Positions 28,001 through 34,691 of a DNA stretch of 44,333 nt are shown piece after piece. Made by a program: the position numbers and the translations under genes. Numbering within the stretch: the first letter of the stretch is position 1; each line of letters opens with the position of its first letter. This DNA is from Pseudomonas mosselii. GTDB taxonomy: Bacteria; Pseudomonadota; Gammaproteobacteria; Pseudomonadales; Pseudomonadaceae. The notes under the pieces are model-generated. The model was given only the letters and a program-made list of their open reading frames with translations. It was not told the origin of the DNA and did no database searches. Where the stretch lies: contig NZ_QJRP01000036.1 of NCBI RefSeq assembly GCF_003205295.1, positions 1-44,333 of the forward strand. The letters are read 5' to 3'.

Positions 28001-30019
28001 GGCGACGTAGCTGGCCAGGGCGCCATGGCTGACCAGCACGCCTTTGGGCTGGCCGGTGGAGCCGGAGGTGTGGATCACATAGGCCGGCGATTCGGCCCAC
28101 AGCGTGATGGCAGGCGCGCTGGCCGACAGGTCCTGCCATTGCGCTGGCGCGAAGGCCAGAGCCTGGCGCTCGGCGCTGGCCAGGCTGACCAGTCGCGCAT
28201 CGCCGGCGGTGCACAGCAGTACCTTGGCTTGCGCTGCATCGAGCATCTGGCGCAGGCGCGCTTCAGGCGCCTTGGTGTCCAGCGGCATGTACACGGCGCC
28301 AGCCTTGAGGATACCGAGCATGCAGGTCAGCCAGTCCAGCGAACGCTCCATCAGCACCGCGACCGGCTGACCGCGAGTCACGCCCTGACGTTGCAGGTGG
28401 TGAGCCAGACGATTGGCGGCCTGGTCCAGGGCGACGAAGCTCAGGCTGTGCTCCAGGCTGCGCGCGGCGAGCGCCTCGGGCTGCTGACGCACCTGTTGCT
28501 GCCACTGCTCCAGCACCAGCGCCGGCGCCTCGCGCTCCGGCGCCTGCCCAACACGCAGCGGCGCGGCCAGGCGGTGCAGCGGCAGCTGCGGGGCGTCGAG
28601 CAACTGCCCCAGCAGCTCGATGAACGCCGGAATGAACGCCTCCACCGTGGAGCGCTGGTAAAGGTCGCTGGCGAAGGTCATCTCGCCATGGATCAGCTGG
28701 CCGTCGTCGGTGATGTCCAGCGCCAGATCGAAGTGAGTGCCAACCTTGTCCAGCGGGTACTCGGCAACGCTCAGGCCCGGCAGGGCAAGCGAACGCTGGC
28801 GCTGCATGCCGACGTTCTGGTTGAACTTGACCTGGAACAGCGGATTGTGGCCCAGGTTGCGCTCCGGCACCAGCGCGTCCACCAGTTGCTCGAACGGCAG
28901 TTCCTGATGCGCCTGGGCACCGAGCACCGCCTCGCGCACCTGGGCCAGCAGGTCGTCGAAGCTCAGGCGCTCGTCCACCTTACAGCGCAGCACCTGGGTG
29001 TTGACGAAGAAGCCGATCAGCCCTTCGACCTCGGCGCGGCCGCGGTTGGCGTTGGGCACGCCGATGCGGATATCGCGCTGCCCGGCCTGGCGCGAGAGGA
29101 ACAGCGAGAAGCCGGCCAGCACCAGCATGAACAGGGTCATGCCCTGGGCGCGGGCGTAGCCGCTGAGGCGTCGGGACAGCTCGGCGCCGAAGTCGAAGCT
29201 CAGGGTCTGGCCGTCGAAGCTCTGGGTCAGCGGGCGGGCATGGTCAGCGGCCACCTCCAGCAACGGCTGCTCCTCGCCCAGCTGCTGGCGCCAGTAGCCG
29301 AGCTGGCGCTCGCCCTCCCCGGCCTCCAGCCAGCTGCGCTGCCAGATCGCATAGTCGGCGTACTGCACCTCCAGCGCCGGCAACTGCGGCGCCTGCCCCT
29401 GGCTGAAAGCCTGGTAGCTGTGCACGAACTCCTTGACCATCACATCCATCGACCAGCCGTCGGAGACGATGTGGTGCATGCACACCAGCAGCACGTAGTC
29501 CTCGGCCGCTAGCCGGTACAGGCTGGCGCGCAGCAGCGGCCCGCGCAGCAGGTCGAAGGGTTGGTGGCTGGCCTCGCGCACCTGCGCGGCCAGCTCGGCC
29601 TCGCGCCGCTCGCTGGCGACCTGGGTGAGATCGACCTGCTCCAGCGGCACGGCCTGACCCTGGAGGATCACCTGGCTCGGCTGTTCGCCATCGACCTGGA
29701 ATACCGTGCGCAGCGCCTCGTGGCGCGCCACCAGATGCTCGAACGAACGCTGCAGGGCCACCAAATCGAGCCGGCCGCTCAGGCGCAGGCCGGCCGCCAT
29801 GTTGTAGGCCGCGCTGTGCGGCTCCAACTGCCAGAGGAACAGCAGGCGCTGCTGGGCGAAGGACAGGGGAATGCTGGCGAAGTCGTGACGCGACTCGACC
29901 ACCGGCAACAGGCTGAAGTCCTTGCCGTCTTCACGCAGTTTGGCGAGGAACTGCCGACGCTGCTCCAGGGGCAGGCTGACGAACCGTTTCGCAATGCGTA
30001 CCGCCATGTTGCCACTCAT
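19067..30019 (-). CDS. pvdJ: Pyoverdine side-chain NRPS, three modules (D-Asp, Thr, Gly)
   Basis: 3650 residues: C-A-T-E, C-A-T, C-A-T. A1 reads DLTKIGHVGK (Asp). Its carrier is GGDSI (Ser1040), followed by an epimerase with HHLVVDG near 1215 and RTLGWFSS. The second C domain is of the D-donor type (PLSPMQQGMLFHSLYEQ). A2 reads DFWNIGMVHK (Thr; carrier Ser2531). A3 reads DILQLGVIWK, close to the Gly code DILQLGLIWK (carrier Ser3580). Predicted product: D-Asp (probably beta-hydroxylated), Thr, Gly. The ATG at 30019 overlaps the pvdI stop as ATGA and follows a GGAAGGGG ribosome site, so the two are translationally coupled. The N-terminus (RIAKRFVSLPLEQRRQFL) is very like that of PvdD. The C-terminus (EALKRLTAQEIDNLIA) is unlike those of PvdI and PvdK and probably docks the distinct N-terminus of PvdK. 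The symbol follows the P. syringae gene order. Confidence 0.9.
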   Translation of the reverse strand: MSGNMAVRIAKRFVSLPLEQRRQFLAKLREDGKDFSLLPVVESRHDFASIPLSFAQQRLLFLWQLEPHSAAYNMAAGLRLSGRLDLVALQRSFEHLVARHEALRTVFQVDGEQPSQVILQGQAVPLEQVDLTQVASERREAELAAQVREASHQPFDLLRGPLLRASLYRLAAEDYVLLVCMHHIVSDGWSMDVMVKEFVHSYQAFSQGQAPQLPALEVQYADYAIWQRSWLEAGEGERQLGYWRQQLGEEQPLLEVAADHARPLTQSFDGQTLSFDFGAELSRRLSGYARAQGMTLFMLVLAGFSLFLSRQAGQRDIRIGVPNANRGRAEVEGLIGFFVNTQVLRCKVDERLSFDDLLAQVREAVLGAQAHQELPFEQLVDALVPERNLGHNPLFQVKFNQNVGMQRQRSLALPGLSVAEYPLDKVGTHFDLALDITDDGQLIHGEMTFASDLYQRSTVEAFIPAFIELLGQLLDAPQLPLHRLAAPLRVGQAPEREAPALVLEQWQQQVRQQPEALAARSLEHSLSFVALDQAANRLAHHLQRQGVTRGQPVAVLMERSLDWLTCMLGILKAGAVYMPLDTKAPEARLRQMLDAAQAKVLLCTAGDARLVSLASAERQALAFAPAQWQDLSASAPAITLWAESPAYVIHTSGSTGQPKGVLVSHGALASYVAGLLERLAPAPEASMALVSTIAADLGHTVLFGALCAGRLLHVLPEALGFDPDAFARYMAEHRVGVLKIVPGHLAALLQAGTPADVLPEQALIVGGEACTPALVEQVRRLKPGCRLINHYGPSETTVGVLTHEVTTLAAEARAVPVGTALPGAHVLLLDDVLSPVADQVAGELYIGGASVAQGYLGQPGLTAERFVPDPTRPGQRLYRSGDRVRRNRAGQVEFIGRADDQVKVRGYRVEPAEVARVLLGLDGVAEAVVLAQPVDGDESRLQLVGWCVGQGLQGEALRQQLQDHLPDYMVPAQILVLERLPLTANGKLDKRALPAPGVARRQYTAPVGEIEQALATIWAEVLKLDQVGSTDNFFELGGDSILSLQIIARAKRQGIKLSPKQLFEKQTIGQLAAVAKRIEKKAVPLEQASGTLALLPIQARFFETDIPERQHWNQALLLKPTQALRADCLTGALQALVDQHDGLRLRFTQRDSWQAEFQAGKADDILWVRELNDVAELPALAEQAQRSLDLAKGPLLRALLVDLPEGQQRLLLVIHHLVVDGVSWRVLLEDLQLAYAALAEGKPLMLAAKSSSLKAWAERLGAYARSPELQAEADYWLDGLAAAGDELPRDNPSGAQTNRHVAHASSRLDTALTRKLLQVAPAAYRTQVNDLLLAALARVLCDWTEEESVLIQLEGHGREDLFPELDLSRTLGWFSSLFPVRLTPARELGAGLCAIKEQLRAVPNKGIGYGVLRYLGEPDLRERLAVLPQPRVTFNYLGQFDGSFAEAEGALFTPAGEASGATQDMDSPLGNWLGITGQVYQGELELDWSFSREVFRPETIEALARRYEQVLAELVEHCAQAPHQGVTPSDFPLAELTQAQLDGLPLAAGEIEDLYPLSPMQQGMLFHSLYEQAAGNYINQLRVDVRGLDMARFRAAWQAVVDNHEVLRSCFPQDLPAPVQVVRRQVQVPFVELDQSQDPDAVAQAERQAGFDLASGPLLRLTLIRTGDDSHHLIYTSHHILMDGWSSSRLLGEVLQRYSGATPGGKTSRYRDYIQWLQGQDQQASETFWRGQVADLQEPTRLVQAFKSSAQGQGHGALALRFEAQQTRQLADFARDQRVTLNTLLQAAWLLLLQRYTGQASVTFGATVAGRPAELPGVEEQLGLFINTLPVVASPRPEQTVGEWVQQVQAMNLALREHEHTPLYEIQRWAGWSGEALFDNILVFENYPVAEALQQGAPQGLQFGEVLNLEQTNYPLTLVVQVGERLEASFSFDRQSFSEQAIDQLAGHFQYLLAQLVADGQRALGELSLPVEDQQEVASYPSTACAQELIEEQAARTPEAIAVTFAGQALSYDQLNRRANRLAHKLREQGVGPDVLVGIAVERGFEMIVGLLAILKAGGAYVPLDPEYPQDRLSYMMEDSGIQLLLTQGHLLADLPVPAQVRSLKLEDDLAGYSEENPAHLSQPDNLAYVIYTSGSTGKPKGTLLPHHNLLRLFKATDAWFGFGPQDVWTLFHSYAFDFSVWEIFGALLHGGRLVIVPRETTRSPEDFHQLLVEQGVTVLNQTPSAFKPLMRVACDSADDLALRYVIFGGEALDVAALQPWFERFGEDCDNLINMYGITETTVHVTYRPIRFADTQQPGSPIGAAIPDLSMYVLDADFNPVAKGCTGELHVGHAGLARGYHNRASLTAERFVPDPFSSEGGRLYRTGDLARYRGQEVIEYVGRIDHQVKIRGFRIELGEIEARLQEHAAVREVLVLDIDGAGGKQLAAYLIAQDENADHAALRDTLKQHLKANLPDYMVPTHFLVLEQWPLTANGKLDRKALPKPDASQLQQGYVAPRTALEQQLAAIWSEVLKVEQVGLHDNFFELGGHSLLATQVTSRIRQRLELEVPLRSLFESADLQAFAQAAGQGSASQAPAFSVVDRSQPLPLSYAQQRQWFLWQLEPDSAAYNIPSALRLKGELNIEALRSSFAALIARHETLRTTFRQQGDSAEQVVHPTLDVPLQVASAALDETALQAWVEAQVREPFNLEHGPLLRARLLRLAADDHVLVLTLHHIVADGWSMPIMVDELVRGYESHLQGKAPQLPALAFQYADYAAWQRQWMEAGEQQRQLDYWQARLGSSQPILELATDRLRPAVQQYDGARLQVSLEPGLVAQLKALAGQQDVTLFMLLLASFQALLHRHSGQADIRVGVPVANRTRAETEGLIGFFVNTQVLDARFQPQIRFDELLQQVKHTALGAQAHQELPFEQLVEALQPERSLSHSPLFQVMFNHQTQVLGESRELAGLSLQGLVSDKQTAQFDLTLDTAEHEGGLSATLTYATSLFEAASVARMAEHWRNLLQGICQDAAQRVAELPLLSREERERTLHAWNDSAADYPRGQAVQQLFEAQAARTPQAIAAVLGEQSLSYEQLNRRANALAHHLRSLGVGPDVLVGIAVERSLDMLVGLLAVLKAGGAYVPLDPQFPEDRLAYMMEDSGIALLLTQSSLLQRLPIPPQVHSLCLDQPLPAEHGEDNPRQLALPENLAYVIYTSGSTGKPKGVTIRHDALVNFLCSMARQPGIDASDKVLSLTSLSFDIAGLELYLPLLRGASVVLLGEQVNKDPQALLAVIQSQAVSVVQATPSTWRMLLDAATPGAFAGKKVLCGGEALSAELAQRLIAQAGHVWNVYGPTETTIWSACHYLTASDDVWLGRPLANTRLHVLGAELDVLPQGARGELLIGGDGLARGYHNRPGLTAERFVPDPFASEPGARLYRTGDLTRYRDDGVIEYVGRLDHQVKIRGFRIELGEIEERLLLHPAIREAAVIDIDGPAGKQLAAYLVLHDAQQAVDALRGELRAHLKAGLPDYMVPSHLVGLARMPQTPNGKLDRKALPLPDASQLQPAHVAPVTELERKLAAIWAEVLHVERVGLQDNFFDLGGHSLLIVQVIGRVREQLGVDLSLNELFEQATLADFSQVVERKSGQVANAHDELTKSLEALKRLTAQEIDNLIA
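22110..24070 (-). repeat. Thr A-T-C segment, copy in pvdJ
   Basis: Third copy of the nearly identical Thr-activating tract. With 15600-17560 it shares the A domain, the carrier domain, the Ala/Ser-rich linker and the start of the next C domain. With 1741-3390 it shares the A domain and carrier up to the GGHS serine. The sameness extends to silent positions, which points to recent duplication or ongoing gene conversion and not only to shared function. Confidence 0.85.
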
Positions 30020-33000
30020 GCCTCAACCCCTTCCAACGAACTCATGAACGCGTCCATATCCGACCAGTCGTCATCCTTATCGCCGCCCTCCAGACGGCCC
30101 AGCTCGGCGGCCAGGTCGCCCAGCGCCGGGTGTTCGAACAGGCTGCGCAACGGCAGCACCAGGCCCAGCTGGTCCTTGATCCGCGCCAGCACCTGTGCGG
30201 CCAGCAACGAGTGCCCGCCCAGCTCGAAGAAGTGATCGTCCAGGCCGACCTTGGCCACGCCCAGCACCTGCATCCAGATCTGCGCCAGCTGCTGCTCGAT
30301 GGCGCTCTGCGGCGGTCGGTATTCAGCCTGCAACGCGCTCGGGTCCGGTGCCGGCAGGGCCTTGCGGTCCAGCTTGCCGCTGGGTGTCAGGGGCAGGCGC
30401 GGCAACAGCAGCAGGTGGCCAGGCACCATGTACTCGGGCAGTCGGGCCTTGAGCAGGCTGCGCACCTGCTGGCGGAAACGCGCCTGTTCGGCGGCATCCT
30501 GCTCGCCAGCGTCGGGCACTACATAGGCGACCAGTTGCAGGCCGCCGGTCATCGGCAGGGCCAGCACCACCGCTTCGCGAACGCCCGGGCACTGCTGCAG
30601 GCGCGCCTCGATCTCGCCGAGCTCGATGCGGAAACCCCGGACCTTGACCTGGTGATCGACACGGCCGATGTATTCGATGGCGCCGTCAGCGCCCAGGCGC
30701 GCACGGTCGCCGGTGCGGTACAGGCGCTCGCCATGGGCGAACGGGTCGGCGACGAAGCGCTGGGCGCTCAGCGCCGGCTGACCGTGGTAGCCACGGGCCA
30801 GGCCCGGGCCGCCGATATACAGCTCGCCCACGGCGCCCTGCGGCAGCAGTTCAAGATCATCGTCGAGAATGTACAGCCGGCGCTGCGCCAGGCCCTGGCC
30901 GATGGGGATGCCGCGCCAGGACACCGCCTCGTGGCCGAGCCCGGTGCAGTCGTGGATGGTCGAGACCACCGTGGCCTCGGTCGGGCCATAGGTGTTGAGC
31001 AGGCGCACATGACCCAACCCAGCCAGTTGCGACAAGCGCAGGCCGTCCACCGCCATCGCCTCGCCGCCGACATGGATCTGGCGCAGCGCACCGTAATTGG
31101 CCGGCGGACGCGCCGCGAAGTCCTGTACCAGCCAGTACCAGTAGGCGGCCGGCAGGTCGGCCAGGGTCACGCCGTGGCTGATCAGCACCTCGTGCAGGGC
31201 GGCGCTGTCCCACAGGCGGGTATCGCGCAGCACCACACAGGCGCCGTGGCACAGCGGCGGGAAGAACTGCTCGACGAAGCCGTCGAAGCTGCTGGTGGCG
31301 AACTGCAGGACGCGGTCGCCTTCGCGCAGGTCGCTGTAGTCGATGGCGCGGGCGATGAATTCGCTCAGGGCGCCGTGACTAATGGCCACGCCCTTGGGCC
31401 GGCCGGTGGAGCCGGAGGTGTAGATCACATAAGCCAGGTTGTCGCCCGTGACAGTCAGCGCCAGGTCGTCCGCCGGTTCGTCGTCCAACGCCAGCTGGTC
31501 CAGGCACAGGCAGCGCAGCCCATCCTGCACCGGCAGGCCGGGCAACTGGGCGGTGGTGGTCAGCAGCCACTGCAGGCCGCTGTCCTCGAAGACATGGCCC
31601 AGGCGTTCGGCCGGGGCCTGCAGATCCAGCGGCACATAGGCGCCACCGGCCTTGAGTACGGCCAGCAGGGCCACGGCCAGGTCCAGCGAGCGATCCAGGG
31701 CCACGCCCACCAGCACATCGGGGCCGACGCCCTGGCCACGCAGGTGGTGGGCCAGCCGATTGCTGCGGGCATTGAGTTCGGCATAGCTCATCGACGGCGC
31801 CGTGGCGCCGTCGGCCAGGATCAATGCCAGCGCCTCGCCACTGCGGGCGGCCTGGGCCTCGAACAGGCGCTGCACCGGCACCAGCGGCGACCCTTCGGCC
31901 ACCGGATACAGCAGCGCCTGGCGCTCGGCCTCGGCCAGCAGCGGCAACTCGCCCAGGCGCTGACGCGGCGCCTGGCAGACCGCGCGCAGCAGGTTGCGCC
32001 AGTGCCCGGCCAGGGCGGCGATAGTGGCTTCGTCGAAGAGATCGGTGGCATAGGTGAAGGCGGCGAACAACTGCTCGCCCTCCTCCCGGGTGTCAAGCAT
32101 CAGGTCGCTGGTGGCGGCATGCTGGCGACGGCTGCCGGCCAGTTGCTCGGCACTCAGGTAGCCCACGCGCAGGCCGCAGCCCAAGCGCACGTCATTAAGG
32201 TCGGTGACCAGTGGCTGGTGGTTGAACATCACCTGGAACAGCGGCGTATGGCTCTGGCTGCGCTGGGGCTGCAGGGCCTCGATCAGCGCATCGAACGGCA
32301 GGTCCTGGTGCGCCTGGGCACCGACCGAGGCCTGGTGCAGGCTGCGCAGCAGGTCGCTGAACGGCGTCTGCGCGGTGAACTGGCTGCGCAGCACCTGGGT
32401 GTTGACGAAGAAGCCGACCAGCCCTTCGGTCTCGCTGCGGTTGCGGTTGGCGATCAGGCCGCCGACACGGATGTCGGTCTGGCCGCTGTAGCGGTACAGC
32501 AGGGTCTTGAACACCGCCAGCAGCACCGTGGACAGGGTCACGCCGTGCTGCTGGGCCAGTTGCTTCAGGTCCTCGCGCAGGCCAGCGTCGAGTACCAGCT
32601 CCAGGCGCTCGCCGAGGTGGCTGGGCTGGGCCGGGTACGGCCGGTCGGTCGGCAGCTCCAGCAACGGGTGTTCATCACCCAGCTGCTCGCGCCAATAGTC
32701 CAGCTGACGCTCGCGCTCGCCGGCCTCCAGCCAGCTGCGCTGCCACAGCGCATAGTCGCGGTAGTGCACCTTGAGCTCCGCCAGCTGCGGCTCGTGCCCC
32801 GCCACCAGGGCGTCGTAGCTGCGCATGAACTCGTCGATCAGGATATTCATCGACCAGCCGTCGGCGATGATGTGGTGCAGGGTCAGCAGCAGCACGTGCT
32901 CCTGGGGCGCCAGGCGCAACAGGGCGATGCCGAACAGCGGCCCGCCTTCGAGATCGAAGGCCTGGGTGGCCTGGGCCGCCATCTGCTGATGGGCGCGCTC

Positions 33001-33420
33001 CCAGCGCGTGGTTTCGGGCAGGTCGGCCAGGTCGAACAGCTGGATGCTCACCGGCGCAGGTTCCGCCACCTGCTGCAACGCCCGCTCGCCGTCCTGGGCG
33101 AAGGTGGTGCGCAGGCATTCGTGACGAGCGACCAGCAGGCTGAACGCACGCTCCAGCGCCTCGACCTGCAGCTCACCATCGAGACGCACGGCCATTGGCA
33201 GGTTGTAGGCGGCGCTGTGGGGCTCCAGCTGCCAGAGGAACCACATGCGCTGCTGGGCGTAGGACAGGCCATCGCGCTCGCTCAGGCCGACACAGGACGA
33301 CATGGGCAGTTGCGCGAAATCGATGCCCTCGCGCCGCATCCCTTCGAGGAACAAGCGGCGCTTGTCCAGGGGCAACTCGATGAAACGGCGGGAAAGTTTC
33401 TGGGCGTCTGCGGCATTCAT
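30016..33420 (-). CDS. pvdI: Pyoverdine side-chain NRPS, first single-module enzyme (Lys)
   Basis: 1134 residues, one C-A-T module. The C domain keeps HHIIADG at 182-188 and is of the L-donor type, suited to an L-Dab end delivered by PvdL (outside the window). The A domain reads DGEDHGTVVK, which from memory equals the Lys code of P. aeruginosa PvdJ. The carrier serine is Ser1071 in GGHSL. The C-terminus is an acidic tail ending DMDAFMSSLEGVEA, a likely docking helix for PvdJ. The start is ATG at 33420 with AAGGA eight bases upstream. A perfect PvdS-type promoter lies at 33478-33503, so this gene probably starts the transcript pvdI-J-K-D. A lone Lys module followed by an Asp-Thr enzyme is also the start of the P. 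syringae side-chain genes, from which the symbol is taken. Confidence 0.9.
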   Translation of the reverse strand: MNAADAQKLSRRFIELPLDKRRLFLEGMRREGIDFAQLPMSSCVGLSERDGLSYAQQRMWFLWQLEPHSAAYNLPMAVRLDGELQVEALERAFSLLVARHECLRTTFAQDGERALQQVAEPAPVSIQLFDLADLPETTRWERAHQQMAAQATQAFDLEGGPLFGIALLRLAPQEHVLLLTLHHIIADGWSMNILIDEFMRSYDALVAGHEPQLAELKVHYRDYALWQRSWLEAGERERQLDYWREQLGDEHPLLELPTDRPYPAQPSHLGERLELVLDAGLREDLKQLAQQHGVTLSTVLLAVFKTLLYRYSGQTDIRVGGLIANRNRSETEGLVGFFVNTQVLRSQFTAQTPFSDLLRSLHQASVGAQAHQDLPFDALIEALQPQRSQSHTPLFQVMFNHQPLVTDLNDVRLGCGLRVGYLSAEQLAGSRRQHAATSDLMLDTREEGEQLFAAFTYATDLFDEATIAALAGHWRNLLRAVCQAPRQRLGELPLLAEAERQALLYPVAEGSPLVPVQRLFEAQAARSGEALALILADGATAPSMSYAELNARSNRLAHHLRGQGVGPDVLVGVALDRSLDLAVALLAVLKAGGAYVPLDLQAPAERLGHVFEDSGLQWLLTTTAQLPGLPVQDGLRCLCLDQLALDDEPADDLALTVTGDNLAYVIYTSGSTGRPKGVAISHGALSEFIARAIDYSDLREGDRVLQFATSSFDGFVEQFFPPLCHGACVVLRDTRLWDSAALHEVLISHGVTLADLPAAYWYWLVQDFAARPPANYGALRQIHVGGEAMAVDGLRLSQLAGLGHVRLLNTYGPTEATVVSTIHDCTGLGHEAVSWRGIPIGQGLAQRRLYILDDDLELLPQGAVGELYIGGPGLARGYHGQPALSAQRFVADPFAHGERLYRTGDRARLGADGAIEYIGRVDHQVKVRGFRIELGEIEARLQQCPGVREAVVLALPMTGGLQLVAYVVPDAGEQDAAEQARFRQQVRSLLKARLPEYMVPGHLLLLPRLPLTPSGKLDRKALPAPDPSALQAEYRPPQSAIEQQLAQIWMQVLGVAKVGLDDHFFELGGHSLLAAQVLARIKDQLGLVLPLRSLFEHPALGDLAAELGRLEGGDKDDDWSDMDAFMSSLEGVEA

Positions 33421-33477
33421 GTGTGAGGTCCTTGCTGATCGGCGGCGCGACCGGAAGGTCCGGGCGCATCAACAAGA

Positions 33478-33503
33478 ACGAATGGGCGCAGGGATGATTT
33501 AGC
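33478..33503 (-). promoter_or_regulatory. PvdS-type (iron-starvation sigma) promoter of pvdI
   Basis: On the minus strand this reads GCTAAAT, then exactly 16 bases, then CGT. The TAAAT element is at 33497-33501 and CGT at 33478-33480. This is a full match to the iron-starvation box (TAAAT-N16/17-CGT) recognised by PvdS-family sigma factors at pyoverdine genes. It leaves a leader of roughly 50 bases before the pvdI ATG at 33420. Confidence 0.85.
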
Positions 33504-33526
33504 GGGAGAGATTCGGCGCAAGAGCC

Positions 33527-33623
33527 CTGGGGGCGCTGCGCGCCCCTTTCGCGACGCAAGGCCGCTCCCACAAGAAGTAGCGCCGGCCTGCCGGAGCACG
33601 AAAGGGCTGCGCAGCAGCCCCAG
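33527..33623 (-). terminator. Long inverted repeat between hydroxylase gene and pvdI
   Basis: The 25 bases at 33527-33551 and 33599-33623 are near-complete reverse complements (CTGGGG..CCTTTCG against CGAAAGG..CCCCAG) around a REP-like loop with CCGCTCCCAC. It begins 12 bases beyond the hydroxylase stop and ends just before the pvdI promoter, so it probably ends the hydroxylase message and insulates the two units. There is no T-run, so intrinsic termination is an inference. Confidence 0.55.
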
Positions 33624-33634
33624 GGATGGACAGA

Positions 33635-34618
33635 TCAGGCCTGGTCCAGCGAGTGCCCCTCGGCCATTGCCACAATCACCTTGCGCGGACCTTCGAACGG
33701 CGCGCGGGCATGGGCGGCGAGCATGTTGTCGAGCATCATCACGTCGCCTTCCTGCCAGAGGAAACTGATCTTGCACTCTTCCAGCACCGCACGGATCTCA
33801 TCGAGCACCGCGTCCTCGATCGGCGAACCATCACCGTAGTAGACATTACGCGGCAGGTCTTCCTCATCGACGATGTCCAGCAGGCTTTCCCGCACCTCGG
33901 GCGGCAGGTTGGAAATATGGAACAGGTGCGCCTGGTTGAACCAGACCATGTCGCCGGTGACCGGGTGCTCGGCCACCGCCTGACACACCTGACGGGTACG
34001 CAGCTCGCCGTCATCCTTCCATTCGCAGGTGATGCCGTGAGCCTTGCAGTAGGCTTCGACCTCCTGCGGGTCATCGGTATTGAATACATCCTCCCACGAC
34101 ACATCCAGCCCGTTGCCGAAGTTGCGCACGTACATCAGGCCCTTGCTGACGAAACGCTCGCGGACATGCACCGGTACCCGCCGATAGACTTCGCGGCTGT
34201 CGGCAATCGGCGTCTGGCCACCGGATTTTGCCGCGATCATGCTGTAGAACCAGATCTTCATCGGCCAGTCGCGGGAGTAGGCCTGCTCGTTGTGCAGCGG
34301 AATATGCTGGTGCGCCGGGTACTCGGTGGAGGTGTAGACCCCCTGGGTGACGTTGGTGCGCGGTGTCGAGCCGAACTCATAGTTGAGCAGCGGATGACCG
34401 AAGCTGGCGGCGAACTGGCGGAACTGCTCGGCACCCTCCAGGCGGAATCCACGAAACAGGATGCCGCCGTCGCGCAGCAGGTGTTCATCCACCAGCGCCT
34501 TGAGCTCGTCGAACACCTCCAACAGGCTGGTGTCGTCGTCACCCGCCTCCACCAGCAACGGCAAACGTCCCTGCTCCGGCAAGAGCGGACGCACTGTAAA
34601 TCCCACAGCAACACCCAT
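33635..34618 (-). CDS. SyrP-type Fe(II)/2-oxoglutarate aspartyl beta-hydroxylase
   Basis: 327 residues, TauD/SyrP family of Fe(II)- and 2-oxoglutarate-dependent oxygenases, cytoplasmic. The metal triad is visible as His109-x-Glu111 (LHNEQA) and distal His303 (AAHARAPF). Arg312 (GPRK) is the likely 2-oxoglutarate anchor. SyrP hydroxylates carrier-bound Asp in syringomycin synthesis, and homologues accompany pyoverdine clusters that make beta-hydroxy-Asp. Here it would act on the two Asp-loading modules of PvdJ and PvdD. The start at 34618 is set by a perfect AGGAGG at 34625-34630, six bases upstream; an open extension to 34774 lacks such a site and family similarity. It has its own candidate PvdS promoter. 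There is no operon link to pvdI: 214 bases with a hairpin lie between them. Substrate choice is inferred from context. Confidence 0.88.
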   Translation of the reverse strand: MGVAVGFTVRPLLPEQGRLPLLVEAGDDDTSLLEVFDELKALVDEHLLRDGGILFRGFRLEGAEQFRQFAASFGHPLLNYEFGSTPRTNVTQGVYTSTEYPAHQHIPLHNEQAYSRDWPMKIWFYSMIAAKSGGQTPIADSREVYRRVPVHVRERFVSKGLMYVRNFGNGLDVSWEDVFNTDDPQEVEAYCKAHGITCEWKDDGELRTRQVCQAVAEHPVTGDMVWFNQAHLFHISNLPPEVRESLLDIVDEEDLPRNVYYGDGSPIEDAVLDEIRAVLEECKISFLWQEGDVMMLDNMLAAHARAPFEGPRKVIVAMAEGHSLDQA

Positions 34619-34691
34619 GACGGGCCTCCTGTACACATTCGATGAAAGGGACCGGCGGCCCATGGGCACGCTCGCGTCCGGTGATAGGAGG

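Noticed and set aside
22052..29512. Plus-strand open frame of 2486 codons opposite pvdJ, and similar ones at 9566-15667, 15722-18910, 6610-8268 and 4060-6552
   Set aside because: These are antisense shadows of the NRPS genes. In this GC-rich coding sequence the sense codons that would give stops on the other strand are rare. The translations are rich in Gln, Arg, His and Leu, with no known domain.
19067..30019. Extra interface (condensation-like) domain for hydroxylase recruitment in PvdJ
   Set aside because: The 3650 residues are fully used by three C-A-T modules and one E domain; every condensation-type domain seen has an intact HHxxxDG motif and a standard place.
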